A DNA stretch of 62,953 nucleotides from Micromonosporaceae bacterium (GTDB lineage Bacteria > Actinomycetota > Actinomycetes > Mycobacteriales > Micromonosporaceae): assembly GCA_009377645.1 (NCBI GenBank), contig WHTQ01000014.1:1-62953 (forward strand), given 5' to 3'. Every line of letters begins with the position of its first letter. Positions within the stretch are counted from its first letter, which is position 1. Below the pieces are notes generated by a model, which searched no databases, was not told the origin of the DNA, and saw nothing but the letters and a program-made list of their open reading frames with translations. The position numbers and the translations under genes are program-made. Shown here piece after piece: positions 16,481-24,446 of this stretch.

Positions 16481-16645
16481 ATGAGTGACACAGTGGTCAG
16501 TGGGCTCAGCCACAACCGCAACTGGCTGCTCCTGTTCGCCGGCCAGGGGGTTTCGCTGGTCGGCTTCTTCGTCCTGAACGTCACACTGGTCCTGTGGGTC
16601 GGTGCGGTGCTTGCGGCTGGAACCGCCTGGGCACCGGCCGCCCGA
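16481..16645 (+). pseudogene. N-terminal stump of an MFS transporter
   Basis: From ATG 16481 the sequence SHNRNWLLLFAGQGVSLVG, then NVTLVLWVGAVLAAG and WAPAA, is the typical first helix and loop of an MFS exporter. Similarity stops at about 16645; beyond it the frame runs antisense through the terminator and the betaine-binding protein gene and has no transporter character. So about 55 of some 400 residues remain. GGAAAGG upstream (16468-16474) still resembles a ribosome binding site. A deletion that joined this locus to the betaine operon would explain the structure. Confidence 0.75.
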
Positions 16646-16688
16646 CGCCGGTTGGGGCAGTCGCGGCAGGTTCCTGCCGAGTCATGGC

Positions 16689-16717
16689 GGTGGGCCCGGC
16701 CATCGGCCGGGCCCACC
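16689..16717 (-). terminator. Terminator hairpin after the betaine operon
   Basis: GGTGGGCCCGGCC (16689-16701) and GGCCGGGCCCACC (16705-16717) form a perfect 13-bp GC-rich stem with a 3-base loop, 19 bases past the stop of the binding-protein gene. No U-tract, as is usual in high-GC actinobacteria. Confidence 0.8.
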
Positions 16718-16735
16718 AACGAGCGAGCGGTCAGC

Positions 16736-17677
16736 TCACATGCCGGTCGCCTGCGAGACGAAATCAGGGTTCGCCTCCACCCACTGGTCGATCGAGTCCG
16801 CGTACTCCTGGTCGCTCGACGCGGCGTTCTGGACCACCATGATGTCCTCGATCGCGAGCAGCTGATCGGAGGTGAGGGTGAAGTTCTGCAGCCACTCGGC
16901 GGCCTCCGGGAAGTCCGCCGCGAAGCCGCTGCGCCCGAACGAGTGGATCTTCTCCGGATCGCCGAGCGCCCCTTCCGGGTCCTCCAGGTCGCGGATCGGG
17001 TACGCCGCGTACGCCCAGTGCGGGCGCCACAGCGTGACCACCACGTCGTCCCCGGCGTCGGTGGCGTTCTGCAGCTCGCTGAGCATGGCCTGGGTCGAGG
17101 ACTCCAGGAACTCCATGCCCTCCAGGCCGTAGGTTGGGATCACCTCGTCCTTGGTGATCCGGGTCAGGCCCGCACCAGGCTCGATGCCGACCAGCCGGTT
17201 GCCGAACGCGTCCGCGTTGTCCGCCAGCTCCGTCAGGGAGGTGATCGGCGCGTCCTCGTTCACGGCGATGGTCAGCGGTGCCTCGGTGAACCAGGCGCCG
17301 AGGTCCTCGATCTGGTCGCCATACTGCGCCCAGTAGTCCTCGTGGGTGCTCGGCAGCCAGGCGTCGAACGAGATGTCGTAGTTACCGTTCGCCACCCCTT
17401 CGAACACGAACACCGGGTCGCCGAACTCGTAGGTGACGGTGGCACCCTCCTGCTCGAAGATGTGGCCCCACAGGTAGGACGCGGCGATCCCCTCGTCCCA
17501 GCCGTTGAAGACCCCGATGGTGATTTCCTGGCCGGCCAGCGCACTGTCACCGTTACCACCCGGGTCGCCGCCGTCGCCGCCGTCGCCGTCATCCGAGCCG
17601 CAGGCAGCCAGAACAAGCGCGGCCGCGGCGGCACCGGCGACCAGCCGGGCGGATCTGCTGAGGTTCCGTGTCCTCAT
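16736..17677 (-). CDS. Glycine betaine/choline-type ABC transporter substrate-binding lipoprotein
   Basis: A 313-residue OpuAC/ProX-family lipoprotein. The signal ends in the lipobox LAAC (Cys26). A Gly/Asp-rich linker follows. The binding-pocket signatures are visible: VFNGWDEGIAASYLWG, FDAWLPSTHEDYW and TLWRPHWAYAAYPI supply the tryptophans that cage quaternary ammonium groups. AGGAAAGGAAG precedes the ATG. It is last in a three-gene operon, 74 bases after the permease gene, and is followed by a strong hairpin. Role: capture of compatible solutes at the outer membrane face for osmoprotection. Confidence 0.92.
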   Translation of the reverse strand: MRTRNLSRSARLVAGAAAAALVLAACGSDDGDGGDGGDPGGNGDSALAGQEITIGVFNGWDEGIAASYLWGHIFEQEGATVTYEFGDPVFVFEGVANGNYDISFDAWLPSTHEDYWAQYGDQIEDLGAWFTEAPLTIAVNEDAPITSLTELADNADAFGNRLVGIEPGAGLTRITKDEVIPTYGLEGMEFLESSTQAMLSELQNATDAGDDVVVTLWRPHWAYAAYPIRDLEDPEGALGDPEKIHSFGRSGFAADFPEAAEWLQNFTLTSDQLLAIEDIMVVQNAASSDQEYADSIDQWVEANPDFVSQATGM

Positions 17678-17751
17678 GACTTCCTTTCCTGGGCGCCAGA
17701 CCTGGGTCTGCGCGACGCCCGCTATCGCGGATTCTCTTCATCGGTCCGGGT

Positions 17752-18615
17752 TCATGCGGCCTTCTCCAGCCGCGCGACCCGGGAGCGGGACCCGAGGGCC
17801 CCGGTAAATCTGTCCAGGTAGATCGCGAGGATCACCACGGACAGCCCGGCCTCGATCCCGAGGCCGATGTTCAGTCGGTTCAGCGCCGCCAGCACGACCT
17901 GTCCCAGGCCGGGGCCGCCGACCATCCCGGCCAGCACTACCATCGCCAGCGCGAGCATGATGATCTGGTTGATCCCCGCCATGATGGTGGGGAGCGCGAG
18001 CGGTAGCTGCACCTGCCGGAGGATCTTCGCCGGTGAGCTGCCGAACGCATGTCCCGCCTCGACCACCTCCGGGTCGACCTGCCGGATCCCCAGCTCGGTC
18101 AGCCGGATCCCCGGGGGCATCGCGAAGATGATGGTGGCCACGATGCCGGGCACCACCCCGACGCTGAAGATCAGGACCGCCAGCAGTACGTAGAGCAGCG
18201 CCGGCATGGTCTGCATGAAGTCGAGCACCGGCCGGACTACGCTGCTGACGGTCTGGGAGCGGGCGGCCGCGATCCCGATCGGGACGGCGAACAGCGCCGC
18301 CACGGCGCAGGCGACCAGCACCATCGACAGCGTGAGCATCGTGTTCTCCCACTGCTCCATCAGGTCGATCAGCAGCAGGCCGGCGGTGGCGCCGAGCCCG
18401 AACAGCCAGCCCCGTACGAGCAGGCCCAGCACGCCGAGCACCAGGATCACGGCGATCGGCGGCAGCGTGTTGAGCAGGTTGCCCAGGCCCTCGTAGGCGC
18501 CGCCCAGCACCTCCCGGATGAAGTCCCACAGCGGGGCGAGGTTCCGGTCCAGCCAGTTGAAGATGTTGGTCGCCCATTCGTCGACGGGAACTCGCCACCC
18601 GAACAGCTCATTCAT
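17752..18615 (-). CDS. Glycine betaine/proline ABC transporter permease
   Basis: A 287-residue inner-membrane permease of the ProW/OpuAB family with about six helices. The first 45 residues (VDEWATNIFNWLDRNLAPLW) are the amphipathic N-terminal part typical of ProW-like proteins. The cytoplasmic coupling loop EAGHAFGSSPAKILRQVQLPLALPTIMAG carries the EAA motif that contacts the ATPase. It starts 3 bases after the ATPase gene ends, so the two are translated together. Confidence 0.92.
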   Translation of the reverse strand: MNELFGWRVPVDEWATNIFNWLDRNLAPLWDFIREVLGGAYEGLGNLLNTLPPIAVILVLGVLGLLVRGWLFGLGATAGLLLIDLMEQWENTMLTLSMVLVACAVAALFAVPIGIAAARSQTVSSVVRPVLDFMQTMPALLYVLLAVLIFSVGVVPGIVATIIFAMPPGIRLTELGIRQVDPEVVEAGHAFGSSPAKILRQVQLPLALPTIMAGINQIIMLALAMVVLAGMVGGPGLGQVVLAALNRLNIGLGIEAGLSVVILAIYLDRFTGALGSRSRVARLEKAA

Positions 18616-18618
18616 CGC

Positions 18619-19947
18619 TCACACACCTCCACCGGCGGCGGGAGCGCCGGACGCCGACCCGCGCTGAAGCTCGAACATCGCATCGGCTCGCGCCCGGTCG
18701 GCTTCCCCGTCCGGTGGGCTGCCCGGGTAGGCCTCCGCGGTCGAGCCGCCGGACCCGCTGGTCTCGGTTGCGGTGAGGCTGGCCATCGCGCCCAGCAGCG
18801 TGGCCCGCGGGATCACGCCCAGCAGCCGGTTGTCCTCGTCGACCACCGCGACCGGCAGCGAGCTCTCGGCCGACGGCGCGAACACGTCCGCAAGCAGTGC
18901 GTCTGCCGTCACCGTGGCCGGCGTGGTGTTGAGCACCTCCCGCATCCCCTCCCGACCGCGGCTGACCGCCGCCTGCGCCGCCTCGTCCCGGATCGTGCCG
19001 CGCAGGATCCGGTCCCGGGAGACCACGAACGCCGCGTGCGCCTGCTCCTCGCGCATCTGGCGCAGCACTGCCCGCGGCCCCTCGGTGTCGATCACGACGG
19101 TGCGTGCCGGTTCCATCACCGACGACGCGGTCAGCACCCGGGTCCGGTCCACGTCCTGCACGAACTGCGCGACGTAGTCGTTCGCCGGGTCCTGCAGGAT
19201 CTCCTCGCCGGTGCCGATCTGGACGATCTGGCCGGCCCGCATCACCGCGATCCGGTCCCCGAGCCGCATCGCCTCGTTCAGGTCGTGGGTGATGAAGATG
19301 ATCGTCTTCTCCAGCCGGGACTGGAGCTCCAGCAGCTGATCCTGCATCTCCCGCCGGATCAACGGGTCGAGCGCCGAGAACGCCTCGTCCATCAACATGA
19401 TCGGGGTTTCGGAGGCGAGCGCCCGGGCCAGCCCGACCCGCTGCTTCATGCCTCCGGAAAGCTGTTGCGGAAGCCGGTTCTCCCAGCCCTCAAGGCCCAC
19501 CATGGACAGTGCCACCCGCGCCTTCTCCACCCGGGTGGCCCGGTCGACATCACGCACTCGCAGTGCGTAGGCTGCGTTCTCCAGCACCGTCCGGTGTGGT
19601 AGGAGAGCGAAGTGCTGGAAGACCATGCTCATGGTTTCGCGTCGTAGCTGGCGCAGGCCGCGCGGGTCCAGCTTGGCCACGTCCTTGCCGTCGACGTAGA
19701 CGTGGCCGGCGGACGGCTCCCACAAGCCGTTCAGCATCCGGATCAGTGTGGACTTTCCGGACCCGGACAGACCCATCACCACAAAGATCTCGCCCGGCTC
19801 GACGTCGAATGTGGCGTCGGCCACGGCGACGGTCGCACCGAGCGGCTTGACCTCGTCCAGCGTGGCGCCGCTCTGGAGCCGGCGCACCACTTCCTTGGAT
19901 CGTCGGCCGAAGACCTTGTACAGTCCCTCTGCGCTTAAGGCGGACAC
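18619..19947 (-). CDS. Glycine betaine/proline ABC transporter ATPase with CBS domains
   Basis: A 442-residue ProV/OpuAA-family ATPase. Walker A is GLSGSGKST, the signature is LSGGMKQR, Walker B is IMLMDEAFSALD and the switch is ITHD. The C-terminal 130 residues form a pair of CBS modules (HAAFVVSRDRILRGTI, then SSLPVAVVDEDNRLLGVI) that in this family sense ionic strength or nucleotides. GTG 19947 is preferred: AAAGGGA is upstream, and the conserved SALSAEGLYKVFGRRSKEVV begins right after it; an open frame of 47 residues further upstream is not conserved-looking. First gene of the operon. Confidence 0.93.
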   Translation of the reverse strand: MSALSAEGLYKVFGRRSKEVVRRLQSGATLDEVKPLGATVAVADATFDVEPGEIFVVMGLSGSGKSTLIRMLNGLWEPSAGHVYVDGKDVAKLDPRGLRQLRRETMSMVFQHFALLPHRTVLENAAYALRVRDVDRATRVEKARVALSMVGLEGWENRLPQQLSGGMKQRVGLARALASETPIMLMDEAFSALDPLIRREMQDQLLELQSRLEKTIIFITHDLNEAMRLGDRIAVMRAGQIVQIGTGEEILQDPANDYVAQFVQDVDRTRVLTASSVMEPARTVVIDTEGPRAVLRQMREEQAHAAFVVSRDRILRGTIRDEAAQAAVSRGREGMREVLNTTPATVTADALLADVFAPSAESSLPVAVVDEDNRLLGVIPRATLLGAMASLTATETSGSGGSTAEAYPGSPPDGEADRARADAMFELQRGSASGAPAAGGGV

Positions 19948-20218
19948 GATTCCCTTTCGTCGGTCGGCCGCGCGACCTGCCCTGGCTCGGGGGTCGCGCC
20001 CTAGCGGGCTCGGGCAGTGCCCTCCTGCCCCGCAGCCGACGAGAACGGGTGGGGCGCCAAGCGCACCGGGAACCCGATGCGTCACCACCCGCGGGCACGG
20101 GACGAACCCTCGGGGACGCCACCTCTCACCCTACCGGACAGTCGGGGCGCAGGTCCAAGCGTGGCGCCAGGCCCGGGGACACGAAACCGTAACAACCGGA
20201 CTTTCCGCGCGGCCGGCG

Positions 20219-20620
20219 TCAGTCCGGGGCCGCGACCGGAAGGTTCGCCTGCCCGGCCGCCGCGGCCAGCCGTTTGTCGTAGGTAACGAACGCCTGTAGC
20301 TGCTTGCCCGAGGCGACCAGCAGCTCCGCAGTGGCGAGGTGGATTGCGTCCAGTGACCGGAGGGACGGCTCCGGGTAGGCACCGGTGGTCGCCCGTACGG
20401 CCGCGTTGATCTCGATCCGATGCAGCCGCGCGAGCACCCCCGCCACCGCCCCCAGCACGCCTGGCTGACTGCGCCGCAGTGCCCGCGGGACCTCCACCTC
20501 GACCAGTGCCGAGGCGACCAGCGGCTGCCCGGACCGGGCGTTCAGCCACTCGACCAGCGCGCGGGACTCGGCCTCGACCCGGACCAGCTTCACCAGCGCG
20601 GCGGTGTCGAGATAGATCAC
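20219..20620 (-). CDS. VapC-type PIN-domain toxin
   Basis: A 133-residue PIN endoribonuclease. The acidic active-site residues are Asp5 (YLDTAALVK), Glu41 or Glu43 (SALVEVEV), Asp91 (SLDAIHLATA) and Asp115 (TYDKR), in the usual order. VapC toxins cleave tRNA or rRNA when the antitoxin is lost. It overlaps the antitoxin gene by 4 bases. The C-terminus is intact, in contrast to the damaged copy at 24066-24394. Confidence 0.9.
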   Translation of the reverse strand: MIYLDTAALVKLVRVEAESRALVEWLNARSGQPLVASALVEVEVPRALRRSQPGVLGAVAGVLARLHRIEINAAVRATTGAYPEPSLRSLDAIHLATAELLVASGKQLQAFVTYDKRLAAAAGQANLPVAAPD

Positions 20621-20889
20621 CAGCGTTCCTCGTCGCGCAGCGCCGAGACCAGCGCACCAGCCTCGGAGCCGGGCTCGGCGGTGACCTGCGGCATCGGGAC
20701 CGGGCCGGTGATCGTTGGGGGGACCGCCACGTTGTCCGCGACCAGGTCGGCCATCGGGTCAGCCGCGAGCGGCACGATCCGGGCGACCGGGCGGCCCCGG
20801 TTCGTGATCTCCACGACCTCCCCCCGCTCCACCCGCGCAATCACTTCGGCGGTGTGCTGGTTGAGGGTACGGACGGCGACCTGCTCCAT
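20617..20889 (-). CDS. Phd/YefM-type antitoxin of the PIN toxin
   Basis: A 90-residue antitoxin. The N-terminal 45 residues (MEQVAVRTLNQHTAEVIARVERGEVVEITNRGRPVARIVPL) have the Phd/YefM fold: a beta-alpha DNA-binding unit. The acidic C-terminal tail would wrap the toxin. There is little ribosome binding sequence before the ATG, but a TATTAC element sits 12-17 bases upstream, suggesting a very short or absent leader and autoregulation. Confidence 0.87.
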   Translation of the reverse strand: MEQVAVRTLNQHTAEVIARVERGEVVEITNRGRPVARIVPLAADPMADLVADNVAVPPTITGPVPMPQVTAEPGSEAGALVSALRDEERW

Positions 20890-20913
20890 GGCGACAGTGT
20901 AATACGTTCCGTC

Positions 20914-21342
20914 CTACTTTGCCGTGTACCGGAGCCACGCGAGCCCCAGCACCGGCAGCACCAGCGGCACGAACGCGTACCCGATGCCGTAGCTGGACCA
21001 GACAGTGGCGCGGGGGAAGGCATCCGCCCAGATCAGGCTGGCGGTGCCCACGCCGAGCACGCCGGCCAGCTCGACCGAGCAGCAGGCCGCGGCGACCCGC
21101 CGGGCGGCCGGCCCGCCGCGGGCCAGCCCGATCGCCGCCACCAGGTAGATCGCGGCCGCCAGGGCGGAGAGCAGGTACGCGACCGGGGCCTCCTCGAGCC
21201 GGGTGGCGAGCTGCCAGCCGGCCCGGACGCCGGCGGCCAGTGCGAAGAACGCGTACACCGCCACCAGCAGCCGGCCAAAGCCGGCCCCGGTCCGCCGCGC
21301 CGCCCGGGTGCGGGCACCCTCCGCCGCCGGTGGACCGCCCAT
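20914..21342 (-). CDS. Small four-helix membrane protein
   Basis: A 142-residue protein with four hydrophobic helices (about residues 25-45, 54-75, 85-103 and 108-130). The start ATG at 21342 overlaps the stop of the previous gene (TGATG); a longer in-frame start inside that gene is less likely. No family recognised by motif, though similar paired small membrane proteins are common in actinobacteria. Confidence 0.75.
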   Translation of the reverse strand: MGGPPAAEGARTRAARRTGAGFGRLLVAVYAFFALAAGVRAGWQLATRLEEAPVAYLLSALAAAIYLVAAIGLARGGPAARRVAAACCSVELAGVLGVGTASLIWADAFPRATVWSSYGIGYAFVPLVLPVLGLAWLRYTAK

Positions 21343-21695
21343 CAGCCCCAGACCTGCTGCAGCCGCACTACCATCACCGGGATCACCAGGCACGCCGCCG
21401 CGATGATCGCCGAGCCCCAGCGGGTGCGCTCGGCGATCCCGAGCAGCGCCGCCAGAGGGGGCAGCAGCACCGCGGTGAGCAGATAGCCGACGAACGTGGC
21501 CATCCCCTCCGGGCGGTCGCCGGTGAACATCCGGCCGATCGCGATCGCCGCCTGCACCAGCAGGATCACCTCGACCACGGTCAGCCCGACCAGCTGGACC
21601 AGGCCCGGCGGCCGGTCCAGCAGCGCCATCAGGCCACTGAAGCCGGCGAGCACCAGCCCGGCGACGATGATGGTGGTGGCGAAGCCGTCGACCAT
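21342..21695 (-). CDS. Small four-helix membrane protein, upstream partner
   Basis: A 117-residue hydrophobic protein with four predicted helices (MVDGFATTIIVAGLVLAGF, GLVQLVGLTVVEVILLVQAAIAI, MATFVGYLLTAVLLPPLAALLGI and WGSAIIAAACLVIPVMVV). Co-translated with the next gene. Function unknown. Confidence 0.75.
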   Translation of the reverse strand: MVDGFATTIIVAGLVLAGFSGLMALLDRPPGLVQLVGLTVVEVILLVQAAIAIGRMFTGDRPEGMATFVGYLLTAVLLPPLAALLGIAERTRWGSAIIAAACLVIPVMVVRLQQVWG

Positions 21696-21710
21696 GCCAA
21701 GCAGCCTAGC

Positions 21711-21750
21711 CCGGCGGCGGGAGGGCTCACCCGGCGGCGGGAGGGCTCAC
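21711..21750. repeat. 20-bp tandem duplication across the parA stop codon
   Basis: Two exact 20-base copies (21711-21730 and 21731-21750) of a unit beginning CCGGCGGCGG. The stop codon of the ParA-like gene (21747-21749) lies in the second copy, so the downstream copy contains an identical out-of-use stop. This looks like a recent slip or duplication. Confidence 0.95.
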
Positions 21751-22355
21751 CCGCCGGAGCGGGCCGCCGTCTGCACCCGGCGCCAGACCTTCTTGTAGGC
21801 CTCCAGCCCGTCCTCGAACAGCGGCCGGGCCGGGCCGGCCGCGATCCCCACCCGCTCCGGGATGGTGCCCCACACCGGCACCCGGGCCTCCGCATACGCC
21901 GCCAGGGCGTCCTGGTAGTCGCGCGTGAAGGTCCGGGCCGAGGCGATCACCAGCCCGACCGGCGTGCCCGCCGGGACCATCGCGAGCACCGCCTCCACCC
22001 GCGGGGCCTCGATCCCGCCCACCCGGGTCGGGATCAGCACCACGTCGGCCCGCTCCACGATCTTTCCGAGCAGCCGGTCGTGGGCCGGTGGCGTGTCGAC
22101 CACCACCAGATCCTCGCCGCCCAGCCGGTCGAGCGCCCGGCTGAGCAGCCGGTCGGTCGGCGCCTCGATGACGTTGACCTTCTCGAGTCGCTCGTCGTCG
22201 GAGAACTCGACCCACTCCGCAGCCGCGGCCTGTGGGTCGGCATCCACGATGGTGGCCGGGCGCCGGTTGGCCCCCAGCGCGGCCAGGTAGATCGACGAGG
22301 TCGTCTTCCCGACCCCGCCCTTCACAGCAGCCACAACTACGATCATCTTCCACAC
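21747..22355 (-). CDS. ParA/MinD-family ATPase
   Basis: A 202-residue P-loop protein. KGGVGKTTSS is the deviant Walker A; VDADPQAAAAEW and VVVDTPPA follow. Short ParA-type proteins of this size often stand alone in chromosomes and act in positioning of cargo or plasmids. No ParB gene is adjacent. GTG 22355 is used because GGAAGG lies seven bases upstream; the ATG three codons later has no spaced ribosome binding site. Confidence 0.87.
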   Translation of the reverse strand: MWKMIVVVAAVKGGVGKTTSSIYLAALGANRRPATIVDADPQAAAAEWVEFSDDERLEKVNVIEAPTDRLLSRALDRLGGEDLVVVDTPPAHDRLLGKIVERADVVLIPTRVGGIEAPRVEAVLAMVPAGTPVGLVIASARTFTRDYQDALAAYAEARVPVWGTIPERVGIAAGPARPLFEDGLEAYKKVWRRVQTAARSGG

Positions 22356-22406
22356 CGTACCGCCTTCCGGGCCGCCAGGTGAGCCGATCTCGTGAGTTGC
22401 CGGGCG

Positions 22407-23636
22407 CTATCGGCGCTGGCCCGCGGCGGCCTCCGCCATCCGGGTGACCGCCTGCCGCAGGATCGGCAGCGGCGTGGCGAAGTTCAGCCGGACGTACCCC
22501 CGGCCGGCCTGGCCGCACTCCGCACCGTCCACCACCGCCACCCCGGCGTGCCGGCGGAAGAACTCGGCCGGGTCGCCGCCGCCCGGGGCGGTTCCGTCGA
22601 GGGCGGCGAGCGCTCGGCAGTCCAGCCAGGCCAGGTAGGTGCCCTCCGGCGGCCGGTAGCCCAGCTCCGGCAGGTGGGCCGCCAGCAGCTCGCCCAGCGC
22701 CAGCCGGCTGCGGTCCAGGTAGCCGAGGATCCCGTCCAGCCAGCGCTCGCCGGACCGGTAGGCCGCGGTGGCGGCGACCGCGCCGAGCTGGCTGGCGGCG
22801 ACCGACGCGCTCGACCCGACCACCTCCCAGGCGGCGGCGTCGGCCTGGTTGCTGGTGATCACCTGCCCGCACTTGAGGCCGGGCAGGTCCCAGGCCTTGG
22901 ACGCGGCGGTGGCGGTCAGGGTGTGGCCGGCGGCGGTGCCGGAGGTCGAGGCGTACGGGACGTGCCGGTGCCCGGGGTAGACCAGCGGGGCGTGGATCTC
23001 GTCGGCGAACACCCGACCGCCGTGCCGGTCGACCACCGCGGTGACGGCGGCCAGCTCACCGGCGGTCAGCACCCGCCCGACCGGGTTCGCCGGGTTGCAG
23101 AGGATCAGCAGCTGACCCCCGGCCCGGTACGCGCGGTCCAGGCCGTCCAGGTCGAGCACGTACTGGCCGCCGTCGGTGGCCATCGGCACCTCGAGCACCG
23201 CCCGCCCGTGCAGCGGTGGGGTGGTCAGGAACGGCATGTACGCGGGGGTCGGCAGGATCACCGGGCTGCCGGGACGGGTGAAGTGCCGGATCGTGAGCTC
23301 CAGGGCGGTGAGTACGTCGGAGACCGGTTGGACCTGCTCGGGCGCCACCGCCCACCCGTACCGTCGCTGTTGCCACTGGGCGCACGTGAGCGCCAGGTCG
23401 GCCCGCCGGCCCGGTGGCAGGTAGCCGAACCGGCCGTCCTGGACCGCGGCGTGCAGCGCCGCCGTGACCTCGGGCGCGGTGCCGAAGTCCATCTCGGCCA
23501 CCCAGGCACCGATCGTGTCCTGGTCCTGGTCCTGGTTTCGGTCCTGGTCTATCCCGGTCCACTTGAGGCTGCCGCGCTCCCGCAGGTCCGGCGCGGTCAC
23601 CGCGTCCAGGTCGCCGGTGTGGCTGGCCGGGCTCAT
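22407..23636 (-). CDS. MalY/PatB-type cystathionine beta-lyase/aminotransferase
   Basis: A 409-residue fold-type I PLP enzyme. The family pattern is clear: AWVAEMDFGTAPEV near the start, CNPANPVGRV, VFADEIHAPLVYPG and TATAASKAWDLPGLKCGQ, where the lysine after TAAS binds PLP. It cleaves C-S bonds of cystathionine or cysteine. The ATG at 23636 overlaps the MmcQ gene by 4 bases. Between GSLKWTGI and TIGAWVAEMDF a run of alternating Asp/Gln (DQDRNQDQDQD) is encoded by a hexamer microsatellite. Confidence 0.9.
   Translation of the reverse strand: MSPASHTGDLDAVTAPDLRERGSLKWTGIDQDRNQDQDQDTIGAWVAEMDFGTAPEVTAALHAAVQDGRFGYLPPGRRADLALTCAQWQQRRYGWAVAPEQVQPVSDVLTALELTIRHFTRPGSPVILPTPAYMPFLTTPPLHGRAVLEVPMATDGGQYVLDLDGLDRAYRAGGQLLILCNPANPVGRVLTAGELAAVTAVVDRHGGRVFADEIHAPLVYPGHRHVPYASTSGTAAGHTLTATAASKAWDLPGLKCGQVITSNQADAAAWEVVGSSASVAASQLGAVAATAAYRSGERWLDGILGYLDRSRLALGELLAAHLPELGYRPPEGTYLAWLDCRALAALDGTAPGGGDPAEFFRRHAGVAVVDGAECGQAGRGYVRLNFATPLPILRQAVTRMAEAAAGQRR
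23518..23549. repeat. TCCTGG hexamer microsatellite inside the C-S lyase gene
   Basis: Five consecutive 6-base units, four of them exact (TCCTGG) and one TTTCGG, followed by TC. Being in frame, changes in unit number would add or remove Gln-Asp pairs without breaking the gene. Confidence 0.9.
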
Positions 23637-24037
23637 GCCGGGCCGGTGGGGTGGGCGTCCAGGTACGCCTTCGCCAGCCGCTTCGGAGCCCGCTCCAGCC
23701 ACGCCTCGACCAGCAGCTCCTCGAGCTCGGCCAGCACCGCCCGCTCCAGCCGGACCAGGATGATCGCGTACCCGTCGAAGTGTGGGGTGGTGAAGTAGAC
23801 GTCCGGGTCCTCGGCCAGCAGCGCCTCCTTGGCGCCCGGGTCGGGCACCCAGGCGGCCAGGATCGGCCCGTCCGGGGCGGCGTCGCCGAGCGCCTGCCGG
23901 TCGGACTTGCCCAGCGGGCGTTCCCAGGTGAGCAGCTTGCCCTTGACCCGCCACTCGAGCACGCCGTCCCGGCCGGATCGTTCGGTGGTCTCCGGCAGCC
24001 CCAGCGCGATCCGGCGCACGTCCTCCCAGCCAGCCAT
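23633..24037 (-). CDS. MmcQ/YjbR-family protein
   Basis: A 134-residue protein with the MmcQ/YjbR fold (MAGWEDVRRIALGLPETTER, LLTWERPLGKSDRQAL, VYFTTPHFDGYAIILVRLERA). Members are small DNA-binding-like proteins of unclear role. The ATG at 24037 matches the usual start of the family; a GTG three codons earlier is possible. It leads the two-gene unit with the C-S lyase. Confidence 0.87.
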   Translation of the reverse strand: MAGWEDVRRIALGLPETTERSGRDGVLEWRVKGKLLTWERPLGKSDRQALGDAAPDGPILAAWVPDPGAKEALLAEDPDVYFTTPHFDGYAIILVRLERAVLAELEELLVEAWLERAPKRLAKAYLDAHPTGPA

Positions 24038-24065
24038 GCCGACCACGGTACGGGGGAGTGGCGGG

Positions 24066-24394
24066 TCAGGCCAGACCCGGTGCCTCGGCCGGCAGGCCGA
24101 CTGAGCGTGCGACCTCCAGCATCCGCCGGTCGTACGTGACCAGCGTGTCCAGCACGTCGCCGATGACCTGGGCGCTGGCTATGTGGACGGCGTCGAGAGT
24201 GCGGACCCGGCCCGGAAGCCGGCTGCGCGCGCCGCGAGCAGGAGGTCGAGCGGGGCGATCTCCTCCGGAACCGGATAGCGCGGGAGCCGGTCGAGGTCGC
24301 TGGTCGTAGTGGTCTTCAGGCGGATGAGTCCCTTGGCCACCAGCGATGCGTATCGTCCGAGGTTCCCGGAGCCGGGCAGCAGCACCGCGATCAC
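24066..24394 (-). pseudogene. Collapsed antitoxin-toxin locus (antitoxin tail joined to PIN toxin tail)
   Basis: From 24394 the frame reads like the end of an antitoxin (LPGSGNLGRYASLVAKGLIRLK, then EEIAPLDLLLAARAAG) and stops soon after. In another frame the last 85 or so bases before 24066 read RVRTLDAVHIASAQVIGDVLDTLVTYDRRMLEVARSVGLP, the C-terminal half of a VapC toxin (D-A-V-H and TYDRR). The whole N-terminal half of the toxin is missing, so a deletion has joined the tails of both genes. No functional product is expected, although the antitoxin-like frame alone has a start. Confidence 0.75.
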
Positions 24395-24446
24395 GTCGCC
24401 GTGGTGAGCAGGTGCCCCTTGCGGGCGTGCTGGTGTGCGGCGAAGA

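Noticed and set aside
16394-17821. A 475-codon plus-strand frame across the betaine-binding protein
   Set aside because: Only codons 30-85 resemble a real protein (the MFS stump). The rest is antisense to a clear gene.
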